A stretch of 64,000 nt of DNA from Pseudomonas izuensis (GTDB lineage: Bacteria; Pseudomonadota; Gammaproteobacteria; Pseudomonadales; Pseudomonadaceae), in the NCBI RefSeq assembly GCF_009861505.1, contig NZ_WTFT01000037.1:1-64000 (forward strand), written 5' to 3'. Both the position numbers and the translations under genes were made by a program. The notes under the pieces are model-generated. The model was not told the DNA's origin. It did no database searches and saw nothing but the letters and a program-made list of their open reading frames with translations. This document shows positions 8,425 to 17,279 of the stretch, piece after piece (the first letter of the stretch is position 1; every line of letters begins with the position of its first letter).

Positions 8425-8434
8425 TTTGCATGGT

Positions 8435-9193
8435 TCAGGATTTGAAGCAGGCCTTGTCGAGTTTGTCGAGGACCCGGTCTGCACGCTGTTCAGCCTTGGC
8501 CATGGCGGTTTTCCAGGTCGCGACACAGGGCTGCAGATCTGCTTCGTGCTCCGCCATGGCCAGCCATTGCAGGCAATCATGCCAGTCGCCCAAAGCACCC
8601 TGGGCCGCCTTGAGCCTGGGCATCGCCGCTTGCGGCAAACGGTCCAGCTCGGGATAGGCTTCGATACCATAGCGAACGCGTTTGATCAGCAGACGCAAAC
8701 GATGACGGTCGTGGGCCGGGTCGTGCAGGGCTTTGTCGAGTTTCTTCCACTGCTTCGCCAGGCGTTTTTCGATGAGCTTGCCCAGTCCGTTGAGCAGTTC
8801 TTGACGCTGGGCTGCCCGCAAAAAGCGTGGAAACGCATCGAGGATCAACAGTAACTGCGTGAGTTCCATGCTCGTCGCCACGGCCGGGTAGGCCTGAGCC
8901 ATCTGGACCATGCGGCGCCGCGCGGCCTCAGGCTGACCATGCTGGAGCAGGTACGCCGCCAGCACCTCGCGATCGCGCAATGGAGTGGTCAGGTCGCCAA
9001 CGTGGGATGCCGCCGCCTCCAGTTGTTCAACGCCGGGCAAGCCGCGCAATGGCCGCAACAGGCTGCGCAACCGACGCACCGTGGTGCGAAGATCATGCAA
9101 GGCTTCAGGATCGGTGCGGGCACTCAAGCGGGCCTGAATAGCCAGCAGACGGACTTCCAGACCCAGGACATGGGCCACCAACCGATTGATCAT
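8435..9193 (-). CDS. CHAD domain-containing protein
   Basis: A 252-residue, mainly helical protein. ALHDLRTTVRRLRSLLRPLRG near the N-terminus and HRLRLLIKRVRYGIEAY near residue 165 are the two Arg/His-rich helices that define CHAD domains, which bind polyphosphate; the pattern HDLR...RR and LGDWHDCLQWL is conserved. There is no CYTH (triphosphatase) domain fused to it. In other bacteria CHAD proteins associate with polyphosphate granules. It stands alone, between two repeat elements. Confidence 0.85.
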   Translation of the reverse strand: MINRLVAHVLGLEVRLLAIQARLSARTDPEALHDLRTTVRRLRSLLRPLRGLPGVEQLEAAASHVGDLTTPLRDREVLAAYLLQHGQPEAARRRMVQMAQAYPAVATSMELTQLLLILDAFPRFLRAAQRQELLNGLGKLIEKRLAKQWKKLDKALHDPAHDRHRLRLLIKRVRYGIEAYPELDRLPQAAMPRLKAAQGALGDWHDCLQWLAMAEHEADLQPCVATWKTAMAKAEQRADRVLDKLDKACFKS

Positions 9194-9222
9194 GGGGGGA
9201 GCACTCCGTAATCAATACCAAA

Positions 9223-9306
9223 CTGTAGGAGCTGGCTTGCCAGCGATAGCGACTTCAAAGTCGCGTGATCGTTGCGGTCATTTCGCCAGCAAGCCGGCTC
9301 CTACAG
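9223..9306. repeat. Paired REP element, divergent subtype
   Basis: Inverted copies CTGTAGGAGCTGGCTTGCCAG (from 9223) and its partner (9284-9306), about 33 bases apart. The GTAGGAGC-TGGC core differs from the GTGGGAGC-GGGC type seen at 5.2 and 6.9 kb. Confidence 0.8.
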
Positions 9307-9320
9307 GATTAGCAGTGTTT

Positions 9321-9599
9321 TTAACGCCCCGCTCTCGACTCGCGAATATAAAAACGCGCCTTCTCGGCTTTCTTGGCGCAGCCCTCAAACCCTTCGAATT
9401 GCTGCTGGGTCTTGGCTGCGGTCAACAGCGACAGGGCCTTGGAGTAGCTGACAGTGCCGGCGAAACCCTCAGCCTTGGCCAGATCCAGTTCATGCCACGC
9501 CGCATCGAGCCCGCTGCCGCAGCTGTCGCGATAGGCGGTTTTGCCGGCACAACCGGCGAGTACCAGGGCAATCAATGGCACACAGATCCAGGCTTTCAT
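9321..9599 (-). CDS. Small lipoprotein of unknown function
   Basis: A 92-residue protein with a short signal peptide and a lipobox (LVLAGC, Cys at 16), so it is probably anchored in the outer membrane by lipid. The mature part is about 75 residues, with two further Cys residues (DSCGSG and EGCAKK) that could form a disulfide, and is helical in character (ALSLLTAAKTQQQFEGFEGC). A GAGGT ribosome site precedes the ATG by 7 bases. I recognise no domain. It is transcribed away from the lipase gene. Confidence 0.75.
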   Translation of the reverse strand: MKAWICVPLIALVLAGCAGKTAYRDSCGSGLDAAWHELDLAKAEGFAGTVSYSKALSLLTAAKTQQQFEGFEGCAKKAEKARFYIRESRAGR

Positions 9600-9819
9600 T
9601 ACTTACACCTCAAAGATAGGAAACAGTCATGCAGGTAGGACGGTGTGGCGCGGGAAAAGTGCCGTCCATCGCCTGCGCAAACTATAGTGCTGGCGAGAAT
9701 AATCAAGTGCCGCCATAAGCTGTCGAAAAAACGACGCACTCACTCCAGCCAGCGACCTTAACGATTGAAGCGCGGCCCTCGATGGGTGCATTGTTGAAGC
9801 ATTCGAACGAGGGCGATCC

Positions 9820-10860
9820 ATGAAAAAGCGTGTCGCACTGGTGTTGGGCTCGGGTGGAGCCCGGGGTTATGCCCATATCGGCGTCATCCAGGAGATCGAG
9901 CGGCGGGGCTACGACATCGCCTGCATCGCCGGTTGCTCCATGGGGGCGGTAGTCGGCGGGATCTACGCTGCCGGCAAACTGGATGATTATCGCGACTGGA
10001 TCGAGAGCCTGGATTACCTCGACGTGTTACGCCTGGTGGATGTCAGTTTTCGTCTCGGCGCGATTCGCGGGGAAAAGGTGTTCGGGCAGATCCGCAAGAT
10101 CGTCGGCGAGATCAATATCGAAGACCTGCGCATCCCCTATACGGCCGTGGCCACCGATCTGACCAACCAGCAGGAAATCTGGTTCCAGGAAGGTTGCCTG
10201 CACCAGGCCATGCGGGCCTCGGCAGCAATACCCAGCCTGTTTACCCCGGTGATGCAGGGCAATCGCATGCTGGTGGACGGCGGCATTCTCAACCCGTTGC
10301 CGATCGTGCCCGTGGTATCGAGTCATTGCGATTTGATCATCGCGGTCAACCTCAACTCCACCAACCAGCGTCACTATAAGATGCCGGTGATCCAGCGGCC
10401 CGCCGCGTTCAAGACCCGATTCGACAACCTGATCAGTTCGCTCGGCTCGAAGATGCCGTTCCGGCGCACGCAGGCGGAACAATTACTCAAACTGGAAAAG
10501 GAAGCGATGTTGGCGGAGGCAGGCGAGATCAACCCATGGATCGAATCCGCCGAACCCGAAGCCCAACAGCCCGCCGCCGCCCCTGAACGTGACGGCGCGC
10601 CAAAATCGGCCACCGGGTCGTTCATTATCGACAACGTCGGGCCGGCGTCCTTGCTGGATTTGATCAACCAGAGTTTCGAGGTGATGCAGACCTCGTTGGC
10701 GCAGTACAAGATCGCCGGGTATCCACCGGATATCCTGATCAACGTGCCGAAGCGGGTGTGCCGGTTTTTCGAGTTTTACAAGGCGCCGGAGCTGATCGCG
10801 CTGGGGCGGGAGATTGCGCGGGATACGCTGGATCGGTATGAGAACGAGCGGGATTCCTGA
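9820..10860 (+). CDS. Patatin-like phospholipase (RssA type)
   Basis: A 346-residue cytosolic lipid acyl hydrolase. The oxyanion loop GSGGARG at 10-16, the nucleophile elbow GCSMG at 38-42 (Ser 40) and the catalytic Asp in LVDGGILNP (Asp 153) make up a complete patatin Ser-Asp dyad, as in E. coli RssA/YchK. There is no signal peptide or autotransporter barrel, so this is not a PlpD-type secreted enzyme. The C-terminal third (about 235-346) is an added region with an Ala/Pro/Glu-rich linker. The substrate is unknown. Confidence 0.88.
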   Translation: MKKRVALVLGSGGARGYAHIGVIQEIERRGYDIACIAGCSMGAVVGGIYAAGKLDDYRDWIESLDYLDVLRLVDVSFRLGAIRGEKVFGQIRKIVGEINIEDLRIPYTAVATDLTNQQEIWFQEGCLHQAMRASAAIPSLFTPVMQGNRMLVDGGILNPLPIVPVVSSHCDLIIAVNLNSTNQRHYKMPVIQRPAAFKTRFDNLISSLGSKMPFRRTQAEQLLKLEKEAMLAEAGEINPWIESAEPEAQQPAAAPERDGAPKSATGSFIIDNVGPASLLDLINQSFEVMQTSLAQYKIAGYPPDILINVPKRVCRFFEFYKAPELIALGREIARDTLDRYENERDS

Positions 10861-10886
10861 GGTTTCTGCGCTGGATTTGAGGGCCT

Positions 10887-10977
10887 CATCGCGGGCAAGC
10901 CTTGCTCCCACAGGTCCGTGTCGTACGCAATATTTGTGAACGACACGGACCTGTGGGAGCAAGGCTTGCCCGCGATG
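10887..10977. repeat. Perfect 38-base inverted repeat (REP pair) between convergent genes
   Basis: Arms 10887-10924 and 10940-10977 are perfectly complementary, with a loop of about 15 bases. The arms contain the Pseudomonas REP core (CGGGCAAGCCTTGCTCCCAC) plus an identical flank. It lies between the convergent lipase and kdpE genes and can fold on either strand, so it may end both transcripts. Confidence 0.9.
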
Positions 10978-11000
10978 GGGCCGCATCATTCAGCACAAAT

Positions 11001-11699
11001 CTAAAGGCTACCCTCACTCAACAACCGATACCCCACTCCCGCTTCGGTGACGATAAACCGCGGCTGCGTCGGATCATCCGCCAGTTTCTGCCGTAAATGC
11101 CCGACCACAATCCGCAAATAATGGCTGTCTTCGGTATGGGTCGGGCCCCAGATGTCCTTGAGCAGTTGCTGTTGGGTGATGACCCGTCCCGGATGCCGCG
11201 CCAGTTGCGCCAGCACCGCGTATTCCTTGCGCGTCAGTGCGACTTCGCTGCCATCGAGCATCACCCGGCGATACGCCAGGTCTACCGTCAGCGGGCCGAA
11301 GGTCAGCGCCGCTTGCTGCGCTTCGCCCACCGGGGCCTGTCGCAACAGCGCGCGTATCCGTGCCAGGAATTCCTGAATACCAAAGGGTTTGGTCACGTAG
11401 TCATTGGCGCCACCGTCCAGGGCTTCAACCTTCTGCCCTTCGCCGGCACGCACCGAAAGCACCAGTACCGGCGCCGTCGACCACTCGCGAAACTCACGCA
11501 ACACCTGTTGGCCGTCCATGTCCGGCAACCCCAGGTCGAGTACCAGTAGGTCCGGTTTATTCAGCGCGGCCTGGGCCAACCCTTCGTTGCCGGTGCCCGC
11601 CTCCAGTACCTTGTAACCCTGGGAAACGAGGCTGATGCGCAGGAATTTGCGGATCTGCGGTTCGTCGTCGATGACCAAAATGGTCGCGGTCTGGCTCAT
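11001..11699 (-). CDS. kdpE: KdpE response regulator
   Basis: A 232-residue OmpR-family regulator. Receiver domain 1-120 with the acidic pocket Asp 11-Asp 12, phosphoacceptor Asp 55 (LLVLDLGLPD) and Lys 104 (VTKPF); winged-helix DNA-binding domain from about 130 (LTRKEYAVLAQLARHPGRV, VVGHLRQKLADDP). It receives phosphate from KdpD and activates the kdpFABC promoter under low potassium or high osmolarity. It starts 48 bases after the kdpD stop codon, so the two are cotranscribed. Gene order and paralogue identity make the assignment secure. Confidence 0.95.
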   Translation of the reverse strand: MSQTATILVIDDEPQIRKFLRISLVSQGYKVLEAGTGNEGLAQAALNKPDLLVLDLGLPDMDGQQVLREFREWSTAPVLVLSVRAGEGQKVEALDGGANDYVTKPFGIQEFLARIRALLRQAPVGEAQQAALTFGPLTVDLAYRRVMLDGSEVALTRKEYAVLAQLARHPGRVITQQQLLKDIWGPTHTEDSHYLRIVVGHLRQKLADDPTQPRFIVTEAGVGYRLLSEGSL

Positions 11700-11747
11700 G
11701 GATTCACATCAACAAGGAGAATTGGCAAAAGAGTAACGCAAGCACGA

Positions 11748-14399
11748 TCAGGCTTCACCTTCGTACCCCGGCTGCGCCTGCAATGGCAGATGCAAGGTAA
11801 TGCAGGTGCCCCGCCCTTCGATACCGTCGGCGACACTGATCCGTCCGCCATGGGCGCCCACCATTCCCTGACAGATCGCCAGCCCCAGCCCGGTCCCCTG
11901 CCCGCCGCGATCACCGCGGGCGGCGGTGTAGAACATGTCGAAAATCTTCTCCCGCTCTGCCTCCGGAATCCCCGGCCCTTCGTCACTCACAGAGAAAAAC
12001 AATTCGTTGTCGTCAGCCCCGGCACTCAATTGCAGGCGCCCACGGGAGGGCGAGAATCGCGCGGCGTTTTCCATCACATTGATCAACGCCTGTTCGATCA
12101 GCGCCGCATGGACGAACAGCAGCGGCAGCTCCGCCGGTACTTCGATGCTGACCTGCAACGGCGCCAGCACCGCGCGCAGGCGATTGAGTGCACTCCCGAC
12201 GATGTCCGCCGGCGATACCCAGTCCCGCGCCAGCTTCAGGGCGCCGTGACCGAGGCGAGTCATGTCCAGCAGGTTCTGGATGTAACGATCGAGGCGTTCG
12301 GCTTCATCGCGGGTGCCTTCAAGCAGTTCGCGGCGATCCTTCAGCGGGATCGCTTCGCCGAGGGCCAACAGGCTGTCGATGCTGCCGCGCATGGACGTCA
12401 GCGGGGTGCGCAAATCGTGGGACACCGAGGCCAGCAACGCACTGCGCAGCTGCTCGGTTTCGCCGTGCAGCCGCGCCGCCTCCAGGTCGTCGGCCAACTG
12501 AGCGCGGGCCAGTGCCTGGGCCAGCGGCTGGCTCAATGCGGTCAGCAAACGTCGGCGTTGGCCGCTCAGGGTCTGCCCCTCTTTGGCACACACGCCAAGC
12601 AGCGCCAGCGGTCCATCTTCCACCGACAATGGCCACCACCACCAACGCCCGAACGGCAGAGTACCGGTGCCCGCCCCTGCCGGTTGATCGTGTTGCCAGG
12701 CCCAATCGGCGGCGGCGCGTTCGGCTTCGGAGAATTCCAGCGGACCACCGGTTTCGACTTTCCAGCCACTCTGGCCGTCGCGATTGAGCAGGCACAGTTG
12801 CAGATCGCTCCAGCCATTGAGGTGTTGGGCCGCCGCGCTGATGACCGCCTGACGGTCGGTGGCGGCCGTCAGTTTGCGCGACAGGTCGAGCAGTTCGGTG
12901 GTTTCTTCCTGGGTGTCGCGCAGAGCCTGCAATTGCCGACGTTGCCGCGCCGCGAGGTTACCGGTGAGGGCTGCCATCAGCAGGAAGAACAGCAAGGTCA
13001 GCACGTCTTCTTCGCGCTGAATGCTGAAGGAAAAATTCGGCGGGATGAATAGAAAATCGTAGGTCAGAAACGACAGCGCGGCACAGGCCAGCGCCGGGCC
13101 GAGGCTGCTGCGCACCGCCACCAGCAACACGGCGGCGAGGAACACCAGCGAGATATTCGGCAGCGGCAGGACACTGGCCACGGCCCATGCCAAGGCACTG
13201 GCCAACACCGTCGCCACCACGGCCAGCGCATAGTCGAACCACACCAGCGGCTGTATCGAGCGTTGCCGTGGCTGATGCTGTTCATGGTCGCTGTCGAGCA
13301 CATTGATTTCCAGGCCACTGGCATTGCGCAGCAATCGCGCCGCCAGGCCACCGCCAAACAGACGCCGGCGCAAACGCGGCCGGGACTGGCCGACCAGTAC
13401 CAGGCTGGCGCGACGCTCGGCGGCGTGCTGGATCAGGGTCTTCGCCACCTCGCCGGCGCGCAGCAACACCACTTCGCCGCCCAGACGCTCGGCCAGTTGC
13501 TGGGCACTCTGCAAGCGCAGGCGCGATTGCTCGTCACGCACGCTGCCGTTGTCCACATGCACCAGGCTCCACGGCAGATGCCGACGCTGGGCGACGCGGC
13601 TGGCGTGACGCACCAGACGCTCGGCCTGGGTATCGCCATCGACACCGACCAGCAGTCGACCGCGCACCGCCGGTGCGGCCTGGCCAAGCTGACGATACCC
13701 CTGGGCCAGATCGTTATCGACCTGAGCCGCTGCAGTCTGCATCGCCAGCTCCCGCAACGCGGTGAGGTTGGTCTGGGAGAAATACGCATCGATCGCCGCC
13801 CGCGCCTGCTCCGGTACGTAAACCTTGCCGTCGCGCAGGCGCTCAAGCAGCTCGCGCGGGGGCAAGTCGATCAGCAGCAATTCGTAGGCTTCTTGCAGCA
13901 CCCAGTCCGGCAGGGTTTCGCGGACCTGTACACCGGTAATACCGCGCACCTGATCGTTGAGGCTCTCCAGGTGCTGGACGTTGACCGTGGTGTACACATC
14001 GATGCCGGCGGCGAGCAGTTCCTGAATGTCTTGCCAGCGTTTGGCGTGGCGGCTGCCCGGTGCGTTGGTGTGGGCCAGTTCGTCCACCAGCACCAGTTTC
14101 GGTTTGGCCGCGAGGACGCCATCGAGGTCCATTTCTTCGAGGGTCACGCCGCGGTATTCCGAGCGCACCAGCGGTTGCTGCGGCAAACCGCCGAGCAGTG
14201 CTTCGGTCTCGGCGCGGCCATGGGTCTCGACCACGCCGGCGATGAGCTTCACGCCTTGACGCAGTTGGGTGTGGGCCGCTTGCAGCATGGCGTAGGTCTT
14301 GCCGACTCCGGGCGCGGCGCCGAGGAAAACCTTGAGCCGGCCGCGACCATCGCGGGGCAGATTGGCTAACAGCGCGTCGGCGCGGCCGGAGTCGCTCAT
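11748..14399 (-). CDS. kdpD: KdpD potassium/osmolarity sensor kinase
   Basis: An 883-residue membrane sensor kinase with the full KdpD order: N-terminal KdpD domain with Walker A GAAPGVGKTYAML (about 27-39) and LVDELAHTNAPGSRHAKRW, a universal-stress-like domain (about 250-370), four membrane segments (about 395-490), a GAF-like region, HisKA with phospho-accepting His 661 (SVSHDLRTPLTSMRGS), and HATPase motifs NVMENAARFSP, DEGPGIP and GQGTGLGLAICQG. It phosphorylates KdpE. It follows kdpC after a 130-base gap that carries a REP pair. Confidence 0.96.
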   Translation of the reverse strand: MSDSGRADALLANLPRDGRGRLKVFLGAAPGVGKTYAMLQAAHTQLRQGVKLIAGVVETHGRAETEALLGGLPQQPLVRSEYRGVTLEEMDLDGVLAAKPKLVLVDELAHTNAPGSRHAKRWQDIQELLAAGIDVYTTVNVQHLESLNDQVRGITGVQVRETLPDWVLQEAYELLLIDLPPRELLERLRDGKVYVPEQARAAIDAYFSQTNLTALRELAMQTAAAQVDNDLAQGYRQLGQAAPAVRGRLLVGVDGDTQAERLVRHASRVAQRRHLPWSLVHVDNGSVRDEQSRLRLQSAQQLAERLGGEVVLLRAGEVAKTLIQHAAERRASLVLVGQSRPRLRRRLFGGGLAARLLRNASGLEINVLDSDHEQHQPRQRSIQPLVWFDYALAVVATVLASALAWAVASVLPLPNISLVFLAAVLLVAVRSSLGPALACAALSFLTYDFLFIPPNFSFSIQREEDVLTLLFFLLMAALTGNLAARQRRQLQALRDTQEETTELLDLSRKLTAATDRQAVISAAAQHLNGWSDLQLCLLNRDGQSGWKVETGGPLEFSEAERAAADWAWQHDQPAGAGTGTLPFGRWWWWPLSVEDGPLALLGVCAKEGQTLSGQRRRLLTALSQPLAQALARAQLADDLEAARLHGETEQLRSALLASVSHDLRTPLTSMRGSIDSLLALGEAIPLKDRRELLEGTRDEAERLDRYIQNLLDMTRLGHGALKLARDWVSPADIVGSALNRLRAVLAPLQVSIEVPAELPLLFVHAALIEQALINVMENAARFSPSRGRLQLSAGADDNELFFSVSDEGPGIPEAEREKIFDMFYTAARGDRGGQGTGLGLAICQGMVGAHGGRISVADGIEGRGTCITLHLPLQAQPGYEGEA

Positions 14400-14448
14400 G
14401 CTTGGGAATCTCTTAATTCAGATGATGATGTGGTGCCTTTGATGCCGT

Positions 14449-14516
14449 CATCGCGAGCAGGCTCGCTCCTACAGGGGTATGCATTCCTATGTAGGAGTGA
14501 GCCTGCTCGCGAATGG
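14449..14516. repeat. Paired REP element in the kdpC-kdpD gap
   Basis: Inverted copies 14449-14477 and 14490-14516 of a GTAGGAGYGAGCCTGCTCGCGA core, loop about 12 bases. It is placed inside the kdp transcript. Confidence 0.85.
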
Positions 14517-14529
14517 CCGCGCCGCCGAT

Positions 14530-15075
14530 CTAGAGTTTTTCCAGCGCCAGATTCAACTCAAGCACATTCACCACCGGCGGTCCCACCAGTGGCCGCTCGA
14601 TGTGCGCGTCCAGCAGGTTTTGCAGAGTCGCCACCGGCAGGTTGCGCACTGCGGCGACACGCGCCAGTTGATAGGCAATTGCGGCCGGTGGCAAGTGGGG
14701 ATCGAGACCACTGCCGGAGGTGGTGAGCATTGCCAATGGCACCGGACCCTGGCCGGGCACCAGCAGTTTGTTGGCGTCGTCGAACACGCGAGTGGCCAGG
14801 GCCGGGTTGCTCGGTGACAGGTTGCTGGCGCCGCTCGACACGGTGGCAAATGCACCGGCCGATGGGCGTGGGTGGAACCAGGCGTCACCGACGAAATCCT
14901 GGGCAATCAGCGAAGAGCCGCGGACCTTGCCATCGGCATCGCGGACCAGGCTGCCATTGGCCTGATCCGGGAACGCGACCTGGGCCACGCCGGTGACCAC
15001 CAGGGGATAGGCGACGCCGGTGATCAGGGTCATCAGGACCAGCAGGCTCAGGGCCGGACGTATCATTGTGGACAT
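14530..15075 (-). CDS. kdpC: KdpC, potassium-transporting ATPase subunit C
   Basis: A 181-residue subunit with one N-terminal membrane segment (about 8-30) and a periplasmic domain; it bridges KdpA and KdpB and assists ATP-driven potassium uptake. The ATG at 15075 (MSTMIRPALSLL) has GAGG 8 bases upstream, and KdpC homologues begin here, so the extended frame to 15138 is not used. DQANGSLV, GSSLIAQDF, WFHPRPSA and SNLSPSNP are typical of the family. It follows kdpB after a 136-base gap filled by a repeat pair. Confidence 0.94.
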   Translation of the reverse strand: MSTMIRPALSLLVLMTLITGVAYPLVVTGVAQVAFPDQANGSLVRDADGKVRGSSLIAQDFVGDAWFHPRPSAGAFATVSSGASNLSPSNPALATRVFDDANKLLVPGQGPVPLAMLTTSGSGLDPHLPPAAIAYQLARVAAVRNLPVATLQNLLDAHIERPLVGPPVVNVLELNLALEKL

Positions 15076-15091
15076 TTCAAAATCCTCGAAT

Positions 15092-15194
15092 TGTAGGAGC
15101 GAGCTTGCTCGCGATGAACCGATGATCACTGCGTTCATCCAGACAGAACGCGTTATCGTTAACGCCCATCGCTAGCAAGCTAGCTCCTACAGTG
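15092..15194. repeat. Paired REP element in the kdpB-kdpC gap
   Basis: Inverted, partly diverged copies: TTGTAGGAGCGAGCTTGCTCGC (15091-15112) and GCTAGCAAGCTAGCTCCTAC (15171-15190). They are about 58 bases apart and fill the space between kdpB and kdpC, close to the kdpC ribosome-binding site. Confidence 0.8.
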
Positions 15195-15211
15195 GGTGTA
15201 GGTGTGTTTGC

Positions 15212-17269
15212 TTAAACCAGATGCATCGCCGTCAACAGCATGTCGATGGCCTTGATGCCCACGAACGGCACCAGAATCCCGCCCAGCCCATAGATCAGCA
15301 GGTTGCGTCGCAGCAATGCCGCCGCGCTCGCCGCCTGCACCCGTACACCACGCAGTGCCAGGGGAATCAGCACGACGATGATCAGGGCGTTGAACACGAT
15401 CGCCGAGAGAATCGCGCTCTGCGGGCTGCTCAAGTGCATGATGTTCAGCACGCCGAGTTGCGGGTAGATCGCGGCAAACAGCGCCGGCAGGATCGCGAAG
15501 TACTTGGCCACGTCGTTGGCGATGGAGAACGTGGTCAGCGCACCGCGGGTCACCAGCAATTCCTTGCCGATCTGCACCACGTCCAGCAGCTTGGTCGGGT
15601 CGCTGTCGAGGTCGACCATGTTGGCCGCCTCGCGCGCGGCCTGGGTGCCATCGTTCATCGCCATGCCCACGTCAGCCTGGGCCAGGGCCGGGGCGTCGTT
15701 GGCGCCGTCGCCGCACATGGCGACCAGGCGACCGTCGTTCTGCTCGTGACGAATGCGCGCCAGTTTTTTCTCCGGCGTGGCTTCGGCCAACACATCGTCC
15801 ACACCTGCTTCGGCGGCAATCGCCGCAGCGGTCAGCGGGTTGTCACCGGTCACCATGACCGTGCGAATCCCCAGTTTGCGCAATTCGGCGAAACGTTCGC
15901 GGATGCCGGGCTTGACCACGTCCTTGAGATGGATGGCACCAAGCAGTTTTCCGTCGGCGCACACCAGCAACGGCGTGCCACCACTCTGGGCAATTTTGTC
16001 GATTTCCCGGGACAGCGACGCGGCCAGATCGGTGCGCTTGAGGCCGACGAACGCCAGCAGCGAATCCACGGCGCCCTTGCGATACACGCGGCCCTGATAG
16101 TCGACACCCGACAACCGGGTTTCGGCGCTGAAGGGTACGGCGGTCAGTAATTCGCTGGCCGGTTCAGGCTGCGGTTGAGTGCCACGAAGGTATTCGACGA
16201 TGGATTTACCTTCCGCCGTGTCATCGGCCAGCGAGGCAAACAAGGCACCCTCTGCCAGCTCCCTGACGGTGACGCCCGGTGCCGCAATGACAGCGGTGCA
16301 ACGACGGTTACCGAAGGTGATGGTGCCGGTCTTGTCCAGCAGCAGGACGTGCACGTCCCCCGCTGCTTCCACCGCGCGGCCGGACTTGGCGATCACGTTC
16401 AACCGCACGAGGCGATCCATCCCGGCAATACCGATGGCGGACAGCAAACCACCGATGGTGGTCGGAATCAGCGTGACCAATAACGCCACCAGGAACACCA
16501 GCGGCAGGCTGCCATTGGCAAAGTGCGCGAACGGTTGCAGCGTGACCACGACCAACAGGAAGATCAGGGTCAGGCCGATCAGCAGGATGTCGAGTGCCAC
16601 TTCGTTCGGGGTTTTCTGCCGTTTGGCGCCTTCGACCAGAGCGATCATGCGGTCCAGCGTCGACTCACCGGGGTTGGCGGTGATCTTCACCAGCAGCCAG
16701 TCAGAGACCAAGCGGGTATTGCCGGTGACGGCCGAACGATCGCCGCCGGACTCACGAATCACCGGCGCCGATTCACCGGTGATCGCTGCTTCGTTGACCG
16801 CGGCGATGCCTTCGATCACTTCACCGTCACCCGGGATCATCTCCCCGGCTTCGACGCGTACCACATCGCCCTTGCGCAGGCTGGTGGCCGGCACCACTTG
16901 AAAGGTGCCGTTACTGGTTTTTCGGCGGGCGCTCAAACCTTCGCTGCCGGCCTTGAGGCTGTCGGCGCGGGCCTTGCCGCGGCCTTCGGCCAGGGCCTCG
17001 GCGAAGTTGGCGAACAGCACGGTGAACCACAGCCACACCGCGATTTGCGCCGCGACGAAGGTCGGCACCGCCGTGTCCGGCACGAAGCACAACACGGTGG
17101 TCAGGACCGCTGTCAGCTCGACCACCAGCATCACCGGCGCGCGTTGCAATTGCCGTGGGTCGAGCTTGACGAAGGCTTGCAACAGCGCCGGGCGCCAGAG
17201 GGCCGAGATCGCGGTTTTCGGTTGTTCCGGCGCTTTGGCAGCGACGGTTTTGGTTACAGGCATATTCAT
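15212..17269 (-). CDS. kdpB: KdpB, potassium-transporting P-type ATPase
   Basis: A 685-residue P-type ATPase that powers KdpA. Phosphorylation motif DKTGT with Asp 312, actuator motif TGES at 164-167 (its Ser is the inhibitory phosphorylation site known in E. coli KdpB), nucleotide-binding and hinge motifs MVTGDNPLTAAAIAAEAGVDD and MCGDGANDAPALAQADVG. Seven membrane segments are expected. AAGGA lies 7 bases before the ATG, and the start is only 10 bases past the kdpA stop. Confidence 0.97.
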   Translation of the reverse strand: MNMPVTKTVAAKAPEQPKTAISALWRPALLQAFVKLDPRQLQRAPVMLVVELTAVLTTVLCFVPDTAVPTFVAAQIAVWLWFTVLFANFAEALAEGRGKARADSLKAGSEGLSARRKTSNGTFQVVPATSLRKGDVVRVEAGEMIPGDGEVIEGIAAVNEAAITGESAPVIRESGGDRSAVTGNTRLVSDWLLVKITANPGESTLDRMIALVEGAKRQKTPNEVALDILLIGLTLIFLLVVVTLQPFAHFANGSLPLVFLVALLVTLIPTTIGGLLSAIGIAGMDRLVRLNVIAKSGRAVEAAGDVHVLLLDKTGTITFGNRRCTAVIAAPGVTVRELAEGALFASLADDTAEGKSIVEYLRGTQPQPEPASELLTAVPFSAETRLSGVDYQGRVYRKGAVDSLLAFVGLKRTDLAASLSREIDKIAQSGGTPLLVCADGKLLGAIHLKDVVKPGIRERFAELRKLGIRTVMVTGDNPLTAAAIAAEAGVDDVLAEATPEKKLARIRHEQNDGRLVAMCGDGANDAPALAQADVGMAMNDGTQAAREAANMVDLDSDPTKLLDVVQIGKELLVTRGALTTFSIANDVAKYFAILPALFAAIYPQLGVLNIMHLSSPQSAILSAIVFNALIIVVLIPLALRGVRVQAASAAALLRRNLLIYGLGGILVPFVGIKAIDMLLTAMHLV

Positions 17270-17279
17270 GATGGATTCC

